Positions 29,855-41,739 of a stretch of 64,000 nt of DNA are shown piece after piece (the stretch's first letter is position 1; each line of letters opens with the position of its first letter). The translations under genes and the position numbers were made by a program. Under the pieces are notes generated by a model. The model was not told where the DNA came from. It saw only the letters and a program-made list of their open reading frames with translations, and did not search any database. Source of the DNA: Dermanyssus gallinae (taxonomy: Eukaryota > Arthropoda > Arachnida > Mesostigmata > Dermanyssidae). Location: the NCBI GenBank assembly GCA_003439945.1, contig QVRM01003963.1:186001-250000 (forward strand), in the 5' to 3' direction.

Positions 29855-31371
29855 CATCTACGTCTTTCCTGTACATTGCGAGCGATGTAGAAGTAACAAC
29901 AACAAGACTAACGGCAACAACTAAATCAACAACAGTGAAACGAATAAGGGCTGCAACAAAATCAACAACAAAACTAACTATAATAACAGTAAAATTTGCA
30001 AGTTTGACATTAACTGACTTCATTGTAGCTTCTACGTTGACCATTTTCGTGCGGCTTACATGAACGTGCAGCACTGTGTATATACATACATATTTATTCA
30101 CCATAATATTTGTAGTAGTATACATCAGATGTTGTGCGAAGCCTACAGTAATCCTATGCAGTGTGTACGAGATTGTAGTGACGCTGTGTTTACTTCGGTG
30201 CACACAAGTGTGGTACATATGGTATCTATCAATATCACAATACCACAATTCCACAAAATCTACACACACAACCATCGATCTTAAAACACTGTCCACTCAA
30301 ACACATGTGGTGATGGTATCCGTGCCATGTCACTCGACAAACTAGTGCTCGGTTCTTCTGGGCTCCTCTTTTCCATTTGTCCGTATAGTTATTGGACACA
30401 AACTTCACGCTGCGTATCTCCCGAAACTCTCTATATACTGTGAGCACGGCTTCACTAAGTGGTAGTCCGTATAGGGCAAAATCCTCTGTAAGAGTTCGTT
30501 CGCGACATAGTTCAAGAGCAAAGTTAGCAGATGCGTTTTTGGGTAGACCTAGCACGCGCTTAATATAAAGTGTTTTAAAACGATCTAGCCTTTTCAGATT
30601 GCTAACAGTGAGAAATAGTGCAGTCAGCCCGTATCATATAATAAAGACAATTTTTAGCCTGAATATGTTTAGCGCAGTCTTCAGGTCGATATATCAAAGT
30701 TCACCGAGAAGCATGACAGTTGCTGTTGCCCTGGCTAGTATTATTTCGACATGTCTGCTAAAATAAAGTTTTGGTGTCAATGTAACGCCGAGATAAGGAA
30801 AGTGGCTGACGATCTCCAATGCAATGCCATTAATTTTGATGCGGCGATCGATTGCGGCGTATGCCCCTCTTCGGCTAAAGCAAAGGACTTTCGTTTTAGC
30901 TTGTTTATTATTAGCTTGTTCTCTTTGCACCAGTTAACTGTTTTGTTCAGGAAATACTGCAGATGTTACCGCGACTTTGCAAGGATGACTAGGTCATCTG
31001 CGTAGAAGGCGTGCGGAGCCTTTGCATCGCGTAGAAGATCCGATAAGGTTGCTATGTAAATTATAAAAAGGAACGGGCTAGCAGATTTTCCTTGGGTCAA
31101 TCCCACCGTTTGCGTTATGGTGTCGTTGACATAATGATCTTCGTTCTTAACTATGATAGAGTTATAGTGAAGCATGTCCCGGACAAGGTTGTACATAGCT
31201 CCGCGTATTAAACATTTGCTACGAATTATCTCTAAAAGACGGTCCCTTGGGACAGAGTCAATGCGGTATTAAAATCCATTAATGCGGTATACGTCGTTTC
31301 TTTACTTTGATGACGTCGTTGCACATAGCAGAGCAGAAGGTTGATAGCATCTTCGGTTGATCGCCCGGTTT
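29855..31371 (-). mobile_element. LINE family 2 copy (3' half)
   Basis: From 3' to 5' on the minus strand: the 3' UTR and flank shared with 23325-23650, the cysteine end (VTWHGYHHHMCLSGQC) and LGLPKNASANFAL in 30235-30555, post-RT in 30694-30930 and the RT palm in 30966-31196, where HAFYADDLVILAKSR shows an intact YADD box. Upstream it reaches 31371 at the RLE junction. Several frame breaks. Confidence 0.75.
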
Positions 31372-32768
31372 CAGAAGAGTGCTGCAGTTTGAAGAAGACG
31401 GGAGACTGGCACTAAATGCTTAAAAATGTGGGATTACCGCTGTCGGGGGCTCGCTTCAGGAGAGAGAGGAAGCAATCCATTAGATCATAGAAATACTTCC
31501 TGACGTCACGCGTGTAGAGCTAAACAACTTGAAAGTTTTTGGGGACCCCTGTAAAGCAAGATGGAATTTTGCATGCACTCTCTAGGAAGAAAGAAGTCCT
31601 TACCAAAATTCGTCCACGACTGACGCGCTTGCATCCTCAGGCTGCGCTGTGCATTTGGAGATATAGCCTGGGGTCTTCAAGATTTAACTACACACTGCGT
31701 ACATGTCCTGCTATACTGCGCTCTAGAATCAACCGCGTATGATGACGTCAGCAGAGATATACTTAGTGAAGTCCTAAACTCTCATCCTGTCAATTTCGAA
31801 GAAAACACCTGGCAGAGAGCAAGTCTTCCAATACGTGAAGGTGGTCTGGGAATAAGAAGAGCTATTGACCTTGCTCCTGTCTGCTACGCTGCTTCACTGG
31901 TCCGATTTGGTCCGGTCGTAGCCTCGTTAGTAGAGAAGGCAGTTCGACCACAAATTAAACAAGAAACCAGTAAAGCACGGGACACTATTAGAACTATGCT
32001 GGACCCGGGATCTCTGGAAGAATATCCTTGCCAATATAACCTTGATGAGCTCAAAAGCAAAAAAAAGAGCAGCGAGATCTTAGAGAACCTTGTTTTTCGG
32101 AGAAACCGCGCCGTATTCTTAGCGGCACAAGATAACTTCAGTAAGGGTTGGCTTAAAGCCTTACCCTCGCCTCTCGCTCGGCACCATGCTGGATCCCAAC
32201 TCTTTCCGCATGATGTCAGCACTTAGAATCAGCGCTCCCGTCTGCAAGCCGTTTTAGTGCAAACTGTGTGGAGAAACGGTAAATTCCAATGACCTACACC
32301 CACTGAGTTGCCCGAAGAGCGCCGGTAGATCGTTCAGACATGCTGAACTAAACAGTGCGATGATAAGGTCTCTTAGGAAAGCCGGTATACCATCTACACT
32401 TGACCGAGAGGTTTAGTGTCCGCTGGCGAAGAAAAACCTGATGGGGTGAACATTGCATTATGGTCACAGAGGAAGTCCCTGGCTTTGGATGCAACGGTTT
32501 CGTGCACCACCGCCGCTTCCTATTTACATCACGGCTCAGTTGAGCCGGGGTGGGTGGCAAAGCACGCGGCCGCCAGAAAACGTGTTAAGTACGCTGGACT
32601 GGAAACAAGATATACTGTTGTGCCTATTGTCATGGAGACGCTAGGACTAATCAGTAAGGGAACCGAAGCATTTCTCAAAAATTTAAGTAAGCGAATTCAG
32701 CAGGTCACAAGCAACCGAAGAGAAGGTCAATTCTTGAGACAAGCGTTGTCCTTGGCCGTTTGCAGAGA
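31372..32768 (+). mobile_element. RLE element subfamily A fragment
   Basis: Degraded post-palm RT (31380-31740), post-RT (REGGLGIRRAIDLAPV) and RLE domain. The RLE domain is at 31996-32226 and 32416-32790, with SAGEEKPDGVNIALWSQ, LALDATVSCTTAASYL and RREGQFLRQALSLAVCR. It stops inside that last motif at 32768, where the Jockey-like LINE 3' end begins. The 3' UTR is absent. Confidence 0.75.
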
Positions 32769-33958
32769 CCGCACAAATATACTCACAGAGGAGAGTGATC
32801 GTATGCGTCCTGGTACAGCGCTCCAAACATGCGGCAGCCGACACAATAGGGAATGAGACCTAAGTTTATTTTTGGTCCGCAGTATCACAAATACTGTCGC
32901 TCTACGCAGTTGCCTTCTCCGCCTAGGTGCCAAGGGAAATACTATATCCGCCGGTAGTAAACCACGAGAGGTTTTGTAGGCGAGCGTAGCCACTCTAAGA
33001 AAACATATTTTTGAGACTGGTAATAGATCATAAGCAGCGAAGAGATCACTAACTGACTCGTAGCGCCGTCTGGAGAAGATAGCGCAAAGTGCATCATTTT
33101 GAATCACCTGGACCCTTCGAAGAATGCCTCTGTACCCACCACCCCACAACAGAACACCATAACATAAAATAGATAAATACAGGGCCTTGTAGACCGTTAA
33201 AAGTCCCTCAATCGGAACCCCGACCTGCTTTAATCTTCGCAAAGTTGCAATAATTGCATAACACTTTGGTATCAATTGATCTATGTGAGAATGCCAGGAT
33301 AAATGTTCATGCAATACCAAACCGAGACACCTCATAGCCTGAGAACGATGAACCGTATTAGCACCCAGTTGAAAACTATCGGGCAATTGAAGCAGCCTTC
33401 TAGCGGGTCGAAATACTAAGATATTGGTTTTGCTCGTATTTACAACCAATCCGTACTCATTGAAAGCTTTAACAACTTTTCAACTAACTCAAGGGAAGCG
33501 CTAATACCACTAGAAACGCTGCCCGGGTCGAGCCGAAACAAGATTGTCGTGTTATCAGCAAAAGCTATCGCCTTTCCCAGGTTATGGTGCTTGATTTTCA
33601 AGAGTATGAAGTTCAGTAATATAAGAAACATAAAGAGACCAAGTACCGAGCCCTGTGGAGTACCCAAGCCAACAAGCTGCCAAGAAGATTGAACAGGCCC
33701 AACCTTTACAGATTGGGATCTATCCTCAAAATAGGATGTAAACCAGCTAACTGTAGAGACCGTGCAGCCCAAGTGGGTCAACATCTGGGTAAACAATCCA
33801 TGGTCAAGGCAATTGAAGGCAGACGCCACGTCCAGGAACACGCCCAAACAAGGCTGGTCCATTTCGACCGAGTCAACCACATGTTGCCACATGTGCTAGG
33901 GCTAAGTCTGTCGATCGGTTTTTACGAAAGCCAAATTGGTCTGATGAGAGGAAGTTAG
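32769..33958 (-). pseudogene. Jockey-like LINE reverse transcriptase
   Basis: RT motifs: LGVFLDVASAFNCLDH (motif A), VGLGTPQGSVLG (motif B), AIAFADNTTILF, where the F-A-D-D active site reads FADN, and then LVVNTSKTNILVF, CLGLVLHEHLSWHSHID and YLSILCYGVLLWGG. The region before GFRKNRSTDLALA is deleted, because the linker ends at about 33955 and the RT resumes near 33950. The frame changes at about 33445. The D to N change at the catalytic pair and the missing fingers make it inactive. Confidence 0.75.
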
Positions 33959-34677
33959 TCTTTTAAATAACGAGCCGGAACACCTATGATCCCATAAGCC
34001 CAGCTAGCATTCAAGTTCCTTATCACACTCTCAATATCAGAGGCCTGTACCCGAGGCAACGAAAATGATTTAGGATTCTTTGGCCATAGTTCGTCAAGGC
34101 GGTGCCCATCAGTACATGGATTTAACAAGTTTATAGTTTTATATCCAACCGTAGCGAAATGTAGGTTTAGTTCGTCGGCGATCGACTTTAGTTCACTAAT
34201 CGTCTGACCCGTGCTGGAAGCTAAGACTGATAGAAGCTCTGCCTTAGAAAGTTTTCTACCGCAGGCTTTGTTAATATATTTCCACAAACGCCGCGAGTCC
34301 GATTTAATGTCATTAAACCGATTTTTATAGAAAGCCTCTCTGGCCAGGCAAATAGCACGTAAATACCGCTTTCGAGCGCATAAGTACGCTGTTTTTGTCT
34401 CAGGCGTCAAGTGCTTACGATACCTTCGATAAAGCTTGTTCACCGTGTGCCTCAACCGACAAAACCCCGGGGAAAAAGAGAATGTGTGGCTGTCTCGAGA
34501 AGAACCAGGACTGTCTAGACTAATCTTTGGAAATGCTTTGTCATAAATCTTGCTCACGGTAGCCCGAAACGCTTCGAAAACTGAATCTACATCTAAAGCT
34601 TCATAGGCGTTGATCCAGGAGGTCCGTCGTACCAAGTCAAGAAATAAATCGGTACTGCTTTGATCATACCTATGCAA
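33955..34677 (-). pseudogene. Jockey-like LINE linker between APE and RT
   Basis: The frame of 240 codons has typical linker features: FRATVSKIYDKAFPKI, RRYRKHLTPETKTAYLCARK, RLWKYINKACGRKLSK, then the start of RT at IRNLNASWAYGIIGVPARYL (usual K..G.DG.P). It ends exactly where the RT fingers are deleted. It overlaps the APE frame end at 34593-34677. Confidence 0.6.
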
Positions 34678-35453
34678 AATGGGTATGTCCCTTTCAGGTA
34701 CAACCGAAACGGGTTGACAGAGATAATGATCGGATTGTGATCTGAAAATAATGGGGTCTCTAACACAGCTGCCTCGATAGAACTAAACACAGAACAATTA
34801 GCTGTAGTGATATGATCTATACAGGTTGCTGAGCTGGGACGGGTTACCCTATCTATTGTGTGAACAAACCCTCGCCATAAAAATAGATATTTTATAGGAG
34901 GAAGGTTAGCTAAAATATTGATATTCGAGTCCCCCATTAGCATGCAAGGCAGGTTGCTACTTCGCGGCAATAAAGTTTTAAGGGTATCCAGCAGCACGTC
35001 ACTGTGACTAACACGACATGAGTAAAAAACTATTATAAACCCCTCAAACCCTCGATCGTTTTTTACATGGATACGAACCGCTTAAACGTGACCATCGGGA
35101 CTACAAAGCGATCGAAAGGAGAGTATTGCAGAAGTGTTTTTTACAAAAATTCCGACTCCCCCTCCAGGACGATCATTTCTGCAGGCAGTGATAAAGTTAT
35201 AGCCACTAATTCCGTGAGTAGGACAGTCCGAGTCTTTTAGCCAAGTTTCACTTATAGCAACGACATCAAAACCAGAGCCATCCCAAATTAAAAGGTTAGT
35301 AATTGATTCAAGCTGCCCCTGCTTTAGCAGACCACCAGTACCGGCATTAATATGGATAGCTGCGAATGAATTAACACCTAAGCGAATGTCATCCCAGAGC
35401 AAATACTTTCTGATATTCCCCAGAGACTGCGGAGCAATGTAATTAAAATTCAT
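34593..35453 (-). pseudogene. Jockey-like LINE APE endonuclease
   Basis: Two frames (35082-35453 and 34593-34997) together cover the domain. They include FAAIHINAGTGGLL, FDVVAISETWLKD, GGGVGIFVK, CMLMGDSNIN, CIDHITTANC and LFSDHNPIIISV. The catalytic E and the S-D-H box are kept. A break between 34997 and 35082 interrupts the central strands. The domain nicks DNA for target-primed reverse transcription. Confidence 0.75.
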
Positions 35454-35478
35454 GAGTTATATAAAACAAATGACTTAA

Positions 35479-37002
35479 CTACTTTAGCTTTAAAAGAGCA
35501 TCTAACATCGGTTTCAAGATATATACGAGCTCTTGAAGGCATTGCGCAGCTCTTGGACTAAACACATTTATGATATCTTTGAGAGGCGCAATCACCGTTG
35601 TCAAGAACTTATTGCTGCCTATAGCTTTCTTTATAAGAGACTTCATGGGTTTCTTCGTCGAGCGCGAACGATCTGTAGCTTCAGGCTTGGGAACCGGTTT
35701 GGCAGTGTTCTTCGGAATAGCTGTAGCACCGGGTAAGTTCACCCGTACCTCGGATTCCGAAGCCGAGTCGACCACTACTGATCTCACCACGGCCGCATAT
35801 GATCGGCAAGAAGTTTGAGCCAAGTTGGAGTCATCTTGCGGACTTTCTGTAACAGGACCCGTTATCTCCAGTGGTACCGATTCGACCACCTTGACTGAGA
35901 CGGCCGTTGGAGATTCCACAGCCACTTGATGTACTACTCTAGATTCCATCAACACTTTGCGTTTCTCGATCTCGCAGGCACGCTCTGGACACGCCGATAA
36001 GAGGGACGAGTGCGGTCCTTTACAATGAACGCACTTGGCTTTATTCTTACAGCTAACGGCAAGATGCCCTTTCTGCCCACAGTGCCGACAGGCAGGTTCA
36101 TTCCGACAGTTTGCCACCATATGCCCAAACCTCAGACAGCGGTAGCAGGAGGGTGGGGTACCAGCTGACATCACTACCTTGTACGAGCGGAATGCCAGAA
36201 AGACCTCAGCTGGTGGTAATTTATTAAACTGAAGAAGCACTCTGTCCGTGGGAATGCTAGAAAGTACATCACTAGTTTTTAGCTTGATCATTTCCCTTTT
36301 GGCTGAGACAACGCCAGCGCCTTGAAGAGCTTCTAGAATGTCCTCGTCGCCAAATCCGCGATCGACACCATTAATTTTTGCCTAGTAGCTGGCCAAATCG
36401 TGACACTTGGCCGTAACTTAAATGCCCAAGACTGAGTCAATCTTTACTGCCTCCTTTGCTTCATCTGCAATATTAAACCACAAGTTGATAAAACCATCTG
36501 CAATCACGACTCGAAAAAGTCCCTTAGAACGCTTGATTACGCCCTCCCGTATAGCCTGAACTTGGCCTCGTACCTTGTCCATACGCTTAGCTGCGTGTTT
36601 ATTGACAACCAGATTCCAGCCATTCGATGAATTATCTGATTGGTCAGCAACGTTTGGGCCACTAGAAGCTCCTCCAGTCGGCGCACCAGACCCGCCTACA
36701 CTTGTCACCGTGCAATTCGTGGTGCAGACTGTTGTCTCCATTGTAGTAGGTGCCGGAGCTAGCGCCGATTCAACAGCCTTGAACGTCGCGTTGCATGTAC
36801 CAGCCTCGTTCATGACGGCCGCTGTGGATGATGTCGCTATTATTCCCTTGGATGCCACATCTGCGACAGGTGCCGAATCATCATCTCCGTCACGAATAGT
36901 TACCGCATGTTTACTACTCTTCACCCGTTGGTTTGCACCGGCCTTCAGCCTTGTGGAGAGGGCTGCTTTTTTCCTTTGCTCCATTAAAGTTTCGGGGCAC
37001 AT
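35479..37002 (-). pseudogene. Jockey-like LINE ORF1 (Gag-like, three CCHC knuckles)
   Basis: The N-terminal part (36418-37002) is Ala/Thr-rich and opens with MCPETLMEQRKKAA. After a stop and frame break at 36291-36418 the frame 35479-36291 gives a Gag/RRM-like stretch and the three knuckles CYRCLRFGHMVANC, CRHCGQKGHLAVSC and CVHCKGPHSSLLSAC. These proteins bind LINE RNA. The layout parallels the ORF1 at 14124-15829 but the sequences are clearly different. Confidence 0.7.
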
Positions 37003-37138
37003 TGTTGAACTGGGCTAACCCTGGGTTAGAGAACCCGTGATCACACGTTCGCGCGGAGACAATTGTCCACTCCAAAGTGCTAACATAGTGAAATTGTACA
37101 AATAAAAGTCGAGAGTCTATCGAATCTAGATGATTACT

Positions 37139-37502
37139 TAAAGAAGATATTGGCGTTATGCATATTAAGCCAAGGCAGCAGGCATCCTAACTGGTACCCC
37201 TGGTTGACTAGTCCCGTGGCCGTTGCGGAACAGTGCGCTGACAGTCGTTCTGGAACCAGTGCGCTAGCACCTATCCGTTATGTTATTTCAGTGGCCTAGA
37301 GTTATAATAAATGCACCGGGTACGGGTAATCTTTTAGTTAACAAGTTCCTACCTTTCCGACGAAACCGGAAACTTCTGTAAGGGAGACAGTCTTGCCAGC
37401 AAAGAATTCCGCGAGTGACGCCATGATGATGATGACACCTGACAAAGAGTTGCAGCAGCACCTCACAGTTGCACTATGGAGGATATTGAGGATCGACAAG
37501 TG
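37139..37502 (-). pseudogene. Detached copy of FAR promoter and exon 1
   Basis: This is homologous to 22453-22807. Exon 1 (about 37351-37422) encodes MASLAEFFAGKTVSLTEVSG..., so the dinucleotide motif reads TEVSGFVG instead of TGVSGFVG. The splice donor GTAGGA is kept, but no exon 2 follows, because a LINE lies downstream. The upstream side is cut by LINE family 2 at 37503. It cannot make a working reductase. Confidence 0.8.
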
Positions 37503-37885
37503 TCTATCAATATCACAATTTCCACAAAATCTACACACACAACCATCGACCTTACAACACTGTCCCCCCAAACACATGTGGTGATGGTATCCGTGCCATG
37601 TCACTCGACAAACTAGTGCTCGGTTCTTCTGAGCTCCTCTCTTTCATTTGTCCGAGCAAAACGCTGGTCCGTCCGTATAGTTATTGGACGCAAACTTTAC
37701 GTTGCGTATCTCCCGAAACTCTCTATAAACTGTGAGCACGGCTTCACTAAGTGGTAGTCAGTATAAGGCAAAATCCTCTGTAAGAGTTCGTTCGCGACAT
37801 AATTCAGGAGCAAAGGCAGCAGATGCGTTTTTGGGTAGACCTAGAACGCGCTTAATACTAAGTGCTTTAAAACGATCTAGCTTTT

Positions 37886-38596
37886 TCAGATCGCTAACAG
37901 CGATAGATTGTGCTTTTGCAGGCAGGCCGTATCGTATAATAGGAACATTTTTAGCCTGAGTATGTTTAGAGCAGTCTTCAGGTCGATATCTCGAAGTTCA
38001 CCGAGAAGCATGACCGTTGCCGTTGCCCTGGCTAGTATTATCAAGACATGTCTGCTAAAATAAAGTTTTGGTGTCAATGTAACGCCGAGATCAGGAAAGT
38101 GGCTGACGATCTCGAATGCAATGCCATTAATTTTGATGCGGCGATCGGCTGCGACGTATGCCCCTCCTTGACTAAAGCAAAGGACTTTCGTTTTAGCTAG
38201 GTTTATTGTTAGCTTGTCCTCTTTGCACCAGTTAACTGTTTTGTTCAGGAAATACTGCAGATGTTCACGCGCCTTTGCGAGGATGACTAGGCCATTTGTA
38301 TAGAAGGCGTGCGGAGCCTTTGCATCGCGTAGAAGATCCGATAAGGTTGCTATGTACATTATAAAAAGGAACGGGCTAGCGGGATCTCCTTGGGCCAATC
38401 CCACCGTTTGCGTTATGATAACGTTGACATAATGATCTCGGTTCTTCACTATGACAGAGTTATAGTGAAGCATGTCCCGGACAAGGTTGTATATTGCTCT
38501 GCGTATTAGAAATTTGCTACGAATTATTTCTAAAAGACGGTCCCTTGGGACAGAGTCAAGTGCGGTCTTAAAATCAATGAATGCGGTATACGTCAT
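37886..38596 (-). pseudogene. LINE family 2 RT palm and thumb
   Basis: An open frame of 236 codons. It has YTAFIDFKTALDSVPRDRLL (motif A), TQTVGLAQGDPASPFLF (motif B), HAFYTNGLVILAKARE (YADD replaced by YTNG), NLAKTKVLCFSQGGAY and LLGELRDIDLKTALN. The loss of both catalytic aspartates means no polymerase activity. A frameshift separates it from the fingers at 38618. Confidence 0.8.
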
Positions 38597-38617
38597 TTTT
38601 TTACTTTAGTGACGTCG

Positions 38618-39193
38618 TTACACATAGTCCAGCAGAAGGTTGATAGCATATTCGGCTGATCGCCTGGGAAGGAATCCGTGTTGCTCAACGGGTAGCTTTT
38701 CTTTAGCGGTGTTATATAACCTTGACACTACGAGTGACGTAAGTATTTTGTACAGAGTGCTCGTCAGTGCGATCCCTTGGTAGTTTGTCGGGTCAGTAGC
38801 ATCTCCCTTCCGCTTATATATTGGGTTTAAGAAACTCTTCCTCCATTCTTCAGGTATCTTACCTTGACTGAGGCAGTCATTATAAAGATTTGTTAAAACT
38901 GTACATATTGTATTAAGGTTTGACCTTAAGTGTTTATATAATATCTGGTCCGGTCCTGCAGATTTATTGTTTTTCTTTGTCTTGGTTGCTTGCATAACTT
39001 CCGCTTCAGTAAAAGGTATAAACGCTTCTGGATAGTCCATGTCGGGCAGTGTCACCTCCCTCTTTAAAAGATTTGTAAAATGTGTTTGCCACTCCTCGTC
39101 GTAAATTAGCGGGTTAGCTTCTTTGGGTCTTTTGGGTAGGAGCAGCCAAGGTTTCTTAACACATAATAACACATAATTTTGTATCAATTGCAA
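38618..39193 (-). pseudogene. LINE family 2 RT fingers
   Basis: The 191-codon frame contains EEWQTHFTNLLKREV, TKKNNKSAGPDQILYKHL, LYNDCLSQGKIPEEWRKS, YKRKGDATDPTNYQGIAL and EQHGFLPRRSAEYAINLLLD. The KGD..P.NY.GI style places family 2 with RTE/related APE LINEs rather than Jockey, though the clade is uncertain. Confidence 0.75.
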
Positions 39194-39727
39194 ATGTTGG
39201 CTTCCTTCGTCTGCTTAGATTATGACGCTTCTTGGTCTGCTTCATTTTCCGAAACACCCGCTTCATCTCAGCGAGTTGGCTAAGTCCATGAGGAGCTGTG
39301 AACCTATGTACAAATGTAAGCCACTCATGAGAATAATAAAACCTATCTATCTATATCTAATCGGGGCTCTTGTCGTCATGGCTACATATAATGCGCTTAA
39401 TCTCGTGACATTCTGCATCAAACTAGGCTTTGTGCGTGTTTGGTTTCGCCGATCGTCTGTGTAGAGTTTCGGGAGAGCCTTTGTTTAAGCAAATTAGTGG
39501 ATTTCTATTTGCTATTTACAGGAGTGAACAAGCCGTTCTTGGCAGTTAAGTACAACGAGTAGTAAGTCCGTTTATTTCATAGATCATACATTCGTAGCAG
39601 ACGGCCGGCAGCGGGAGCGGCATGCCTCCCTCTACTCACAGAGCATGACGTCAATGAGAGAAGCTTCTGAGAGAGTACGATTTGTAGCTACCGCTACCGC
39701 AGTGTAGGTCGAACAGGCTTATAATAT
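39194..39727. other. No gene recognised; possible solo LTR
   Basis: Around 39480-39720 the minus strand has a GC-rich stretch, an AATAAA and short end repeats suggestive of an LTR, but no TSD or partner was found. The rest shows nothing. Confidence 0.25.
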
Positions 39728-40300
39728 TTGCTTCGCTGGGGCTCGCCGCTCTCCGAATGGCGACCGCTCATCTTTGGGGCCCGACTTTTCGCTCTCAAGA
39801 AGAAAGATGGCAGCGTGAGGCTCATCGCATGCTCATCTGCAATCCGGAGGCTAGCGGCAAAAATCGGCATCCTTGAGAACAAGGCAGACATCTCGTGTGC
39901 TCTTGGTGATCATCAGCTTGGGTTTGCGACACCGGGAGGATGCGAGGCCGCAGTGCATTTGACTCGGTCCTTTTTGGAGTCACGCTCTGAAGCTACCCTT
40001 GTGGTCAAGCTTGACTTCAGGAACGCCTTCAACAGTATTCGAAGGGACTATTTGTTGAGTGCGGTGAAAGCTTGGGCCCCGAGCATGTTTCACCAGGTGG
40101 AACTTGCTTATAAGGAGCCATCCTGCCTCCTTCTGCCGCACGATGTCATAATGTCACAGACTGGGGTACAGCAGGGCGACCCACTGGGTGGCGCCCCCGA
40201 TGCAGTTCTGAGGGACATCCACAGAATCATCGAGGTGCAGATTGTTCACTGGCTTCCGGACTTCTTGAACGACTCAACGACAGCTTGCTGGCTACAGTAG
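39728..40300 (+). pseudogene. Subfamily C reverse transcriptase fragment
   Basis: Open frame with FGARLFALKKKDGSVRLIAC, SSAIRRLAAKIGIL, HQLGFATPGGCEAAVHL, TLVVKLDFRNAFNSIRRDYL, AYKEPSCLLL and GVQQGDPLG. These are the blocks of the RLE-type RT seen in subfamilies A, B and D. The sequence after PLG belongs to a later RT block, so the YLDD motif is missing. It is near but not in the frame of the next part. Confidence 0.75.
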
Positions 40301-41319
40301 AGGCGTTGCTGAACCTCAGTCTATCCACGGGTGCACGCCAACAAGCTCTACTCCCCTTTCTTTGGGGTGGCCTAGGGTTACCTGATGCGATTGTCCTATC
40401 TCAGATAGCTCGGGCAGCTTCTCTACACAGGTCTATGCAACAGGCTAGAACCCTCCTCGGTTCGGCTGCCCTCACAGACTTAGAAGCCCGATTGGAAACA
40501 AGCCGCCGTAGAGCAGGAGCCCTGTGCGGCCACGAGCCCGCCGAAGCTGGACACCAGAAAGAATGGTCAACAGCGCTATATGAGCAAAAGGTCGTAGACC
40601 TTATTGCGGGATGCACGACGGACGCCGACAAGGCCAGGCTGCGCGCCGTCTTCTCCAAGGGGGCGGGCGAATGGCTACACGCCATTCCCTGTGCCCGGAT
40701 CGGGACCCTGCTAGATGATGAGTCGGTGAGGATTGTCGTCGGACTTCGTTTGGAAACAGACATTGTATACACTCATACCTGCGTCTGCGGAGACGTCGTC
40801 GGGCCAGACGGACGTCACGGGCTGTCCTGTATCGTCAGCGCAGGTAGGCGAGCAAGACACCAAGCCCTGAATGAAACCTTCAGTCGAGCTTTACGATCCA
40901 GTGGTCTGCCGTGCGTCCTTGAGCCCGTCGGACTAGACAGGGAGGGCGGCAAGAGACCTGACGGGCGGACCTTAACTCCGTTCGAGAGCGGATGCATGCT
41001 GGTTTGGGACGCGACAGTTACTGACTCATTAGCCCCTTCAATGGTCAGTGCTGGCGCGGCCCGGGCTAGTCATGCTTCGGCTCTCGCCGAGGCAGGCAAG
41101 GTTAGAAAGTACCAGAACATCGGGTACCCGTACAGGTTTTATCCCCTTGCCTTCGAGACCCTTGGCGGGCCCGGTCCATCCACTCGAAGTTTGCTACAAA
41201 AGGTTGGGAAACGCCTCATTGTAGCCAGCGGAGACAAACGAGCGGGTGATTTTCTCAGACAGCGCCTGTCGCTGGATGTGCAACGGGGCAAAGCGGCCTC
41301 GGTTCGGGGCACTCTCTAG
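40285..41319 (+). CDS. Subfamily C post-RT and RLE endonuclease, 344 codons open
   Basis: This is the best preserved RLE C-terminus in the window. Residues 20-35 are the conserved post-RT ALLPFLWGGLGLP. At 166-182 there is a C-X-C-X9-H-X3-C knuckle (CVCG...GRHGLSC), at 187-196 GRRARHQALN, at 211-227 VLEPVGL...GGKRPDG, at 239-246 LVWDATVT, and near the end DFLRQRLSLDVQRGKAAS. KRPD followed after 15 residues by D matches the PD-(D/E) acidic pair of the R2-type restriction-like endonuclease. The frame has no stop, but its RT is deleted. Confidence 0.7.
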   Translation: MLATVEALLNLSLSTGARQQALLPFLWGGLGLPDAIVLSQIARAASLHRSMQQARTLLGSAALTDLEARLETSRRRAGALCGHEPAEAGHQKEWSTALYEQKVVDLIAGCTTDADKARLRAVFSKGAGEWLHAIPCARIGTLLDDESVRIVVGLRLETDIVYTHTCVCGDVVGPDGRHGLSCIVSAGRRARHQALNETFSRALRSSGLPCVLEPVGLDREGGKRPDGRTLTPFESGCMLVWDATVTDSLAPSMVSAGAARASHASALAEAGKVRKYQNIGYPYRFYPLAFETLGGPGPSTRSLLQKVGKRLIVASGDKRAGDFLRQRLSLDVQRGKAASVRGTL

Positions 41320-41739
41320 AAATGGCTGATCCCTACACTGGACCCCCCGTAACGGTGCACACGTTCGCAGGGACTCAAATGTCATGTTCCCACCCTGAAT
41401 GATTGATTACATTGAATAAATGAACTTCTATATATGTATACTTGCACTATTCAAAGAATATCTGACAGTCCACCTCAAACAGGTTGACAAGCCTGTTTCC
41501 ATGGTAACGGGATTTCTGGTGACTGCATTCGAATATCACTGTAGTCGTCACATTGGTGAATACGAGATTAAAATGGTATGCACGACTAAGATGTGACTTC
41601 CAAAGGATGTAGCGTCTGAGCTGCCCGTCGCGACGTTCCACCGATAGCAAACTTGATAGTGTAGGCGCGGGGTTTACTGTCGCGGCCACAGTGAACAGCT
41701 TCGACTCGAACCAGGTTCGACTTGAGGCGCGGCTGGTTG

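Larger units (their letters stand above)
32769..37138 (-). mobile_element. Jockey/CR1-group LINE with zinc-knuckle ORF1, broken
   Basis: The element covers most of a two-ORF LINE on the minus strand: ORF1 35479-37002, APE 34593-35453, linker 33955-34677 and RT 32727-33958. Its 3' end lies in an RLE fragment and its 5' end meets FAR intron sequence at about 37139, so the flanks do not match and a rearrangement has occurred. It has several frameshifts and an internal RT deletion. Confidence 0.75.
37503..39193 (-). mobile_element. LINE family 2 copy, longest in the window
   Basis: It covers RT fingers to C-terminal end on the minus strand, and is cut at its 5' end near 39193 with the APE domain missing. 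The 3' end lies directly against the FAR exon-1 copy. Confidence 0.8.
39728..41430 (+). mobile_element. RLE element subfamily C, internally deleted
   Basis: 5'-truncated copy with an RT piece (39728-40260), a full post-RT/RLE frame (40285-41319) and a 3' UTR with AATAAA near 41415. The palm with the active site has been deleted between GVQQGDPLG and APDAVLRDIH near 40190. Confidence 0.8.
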
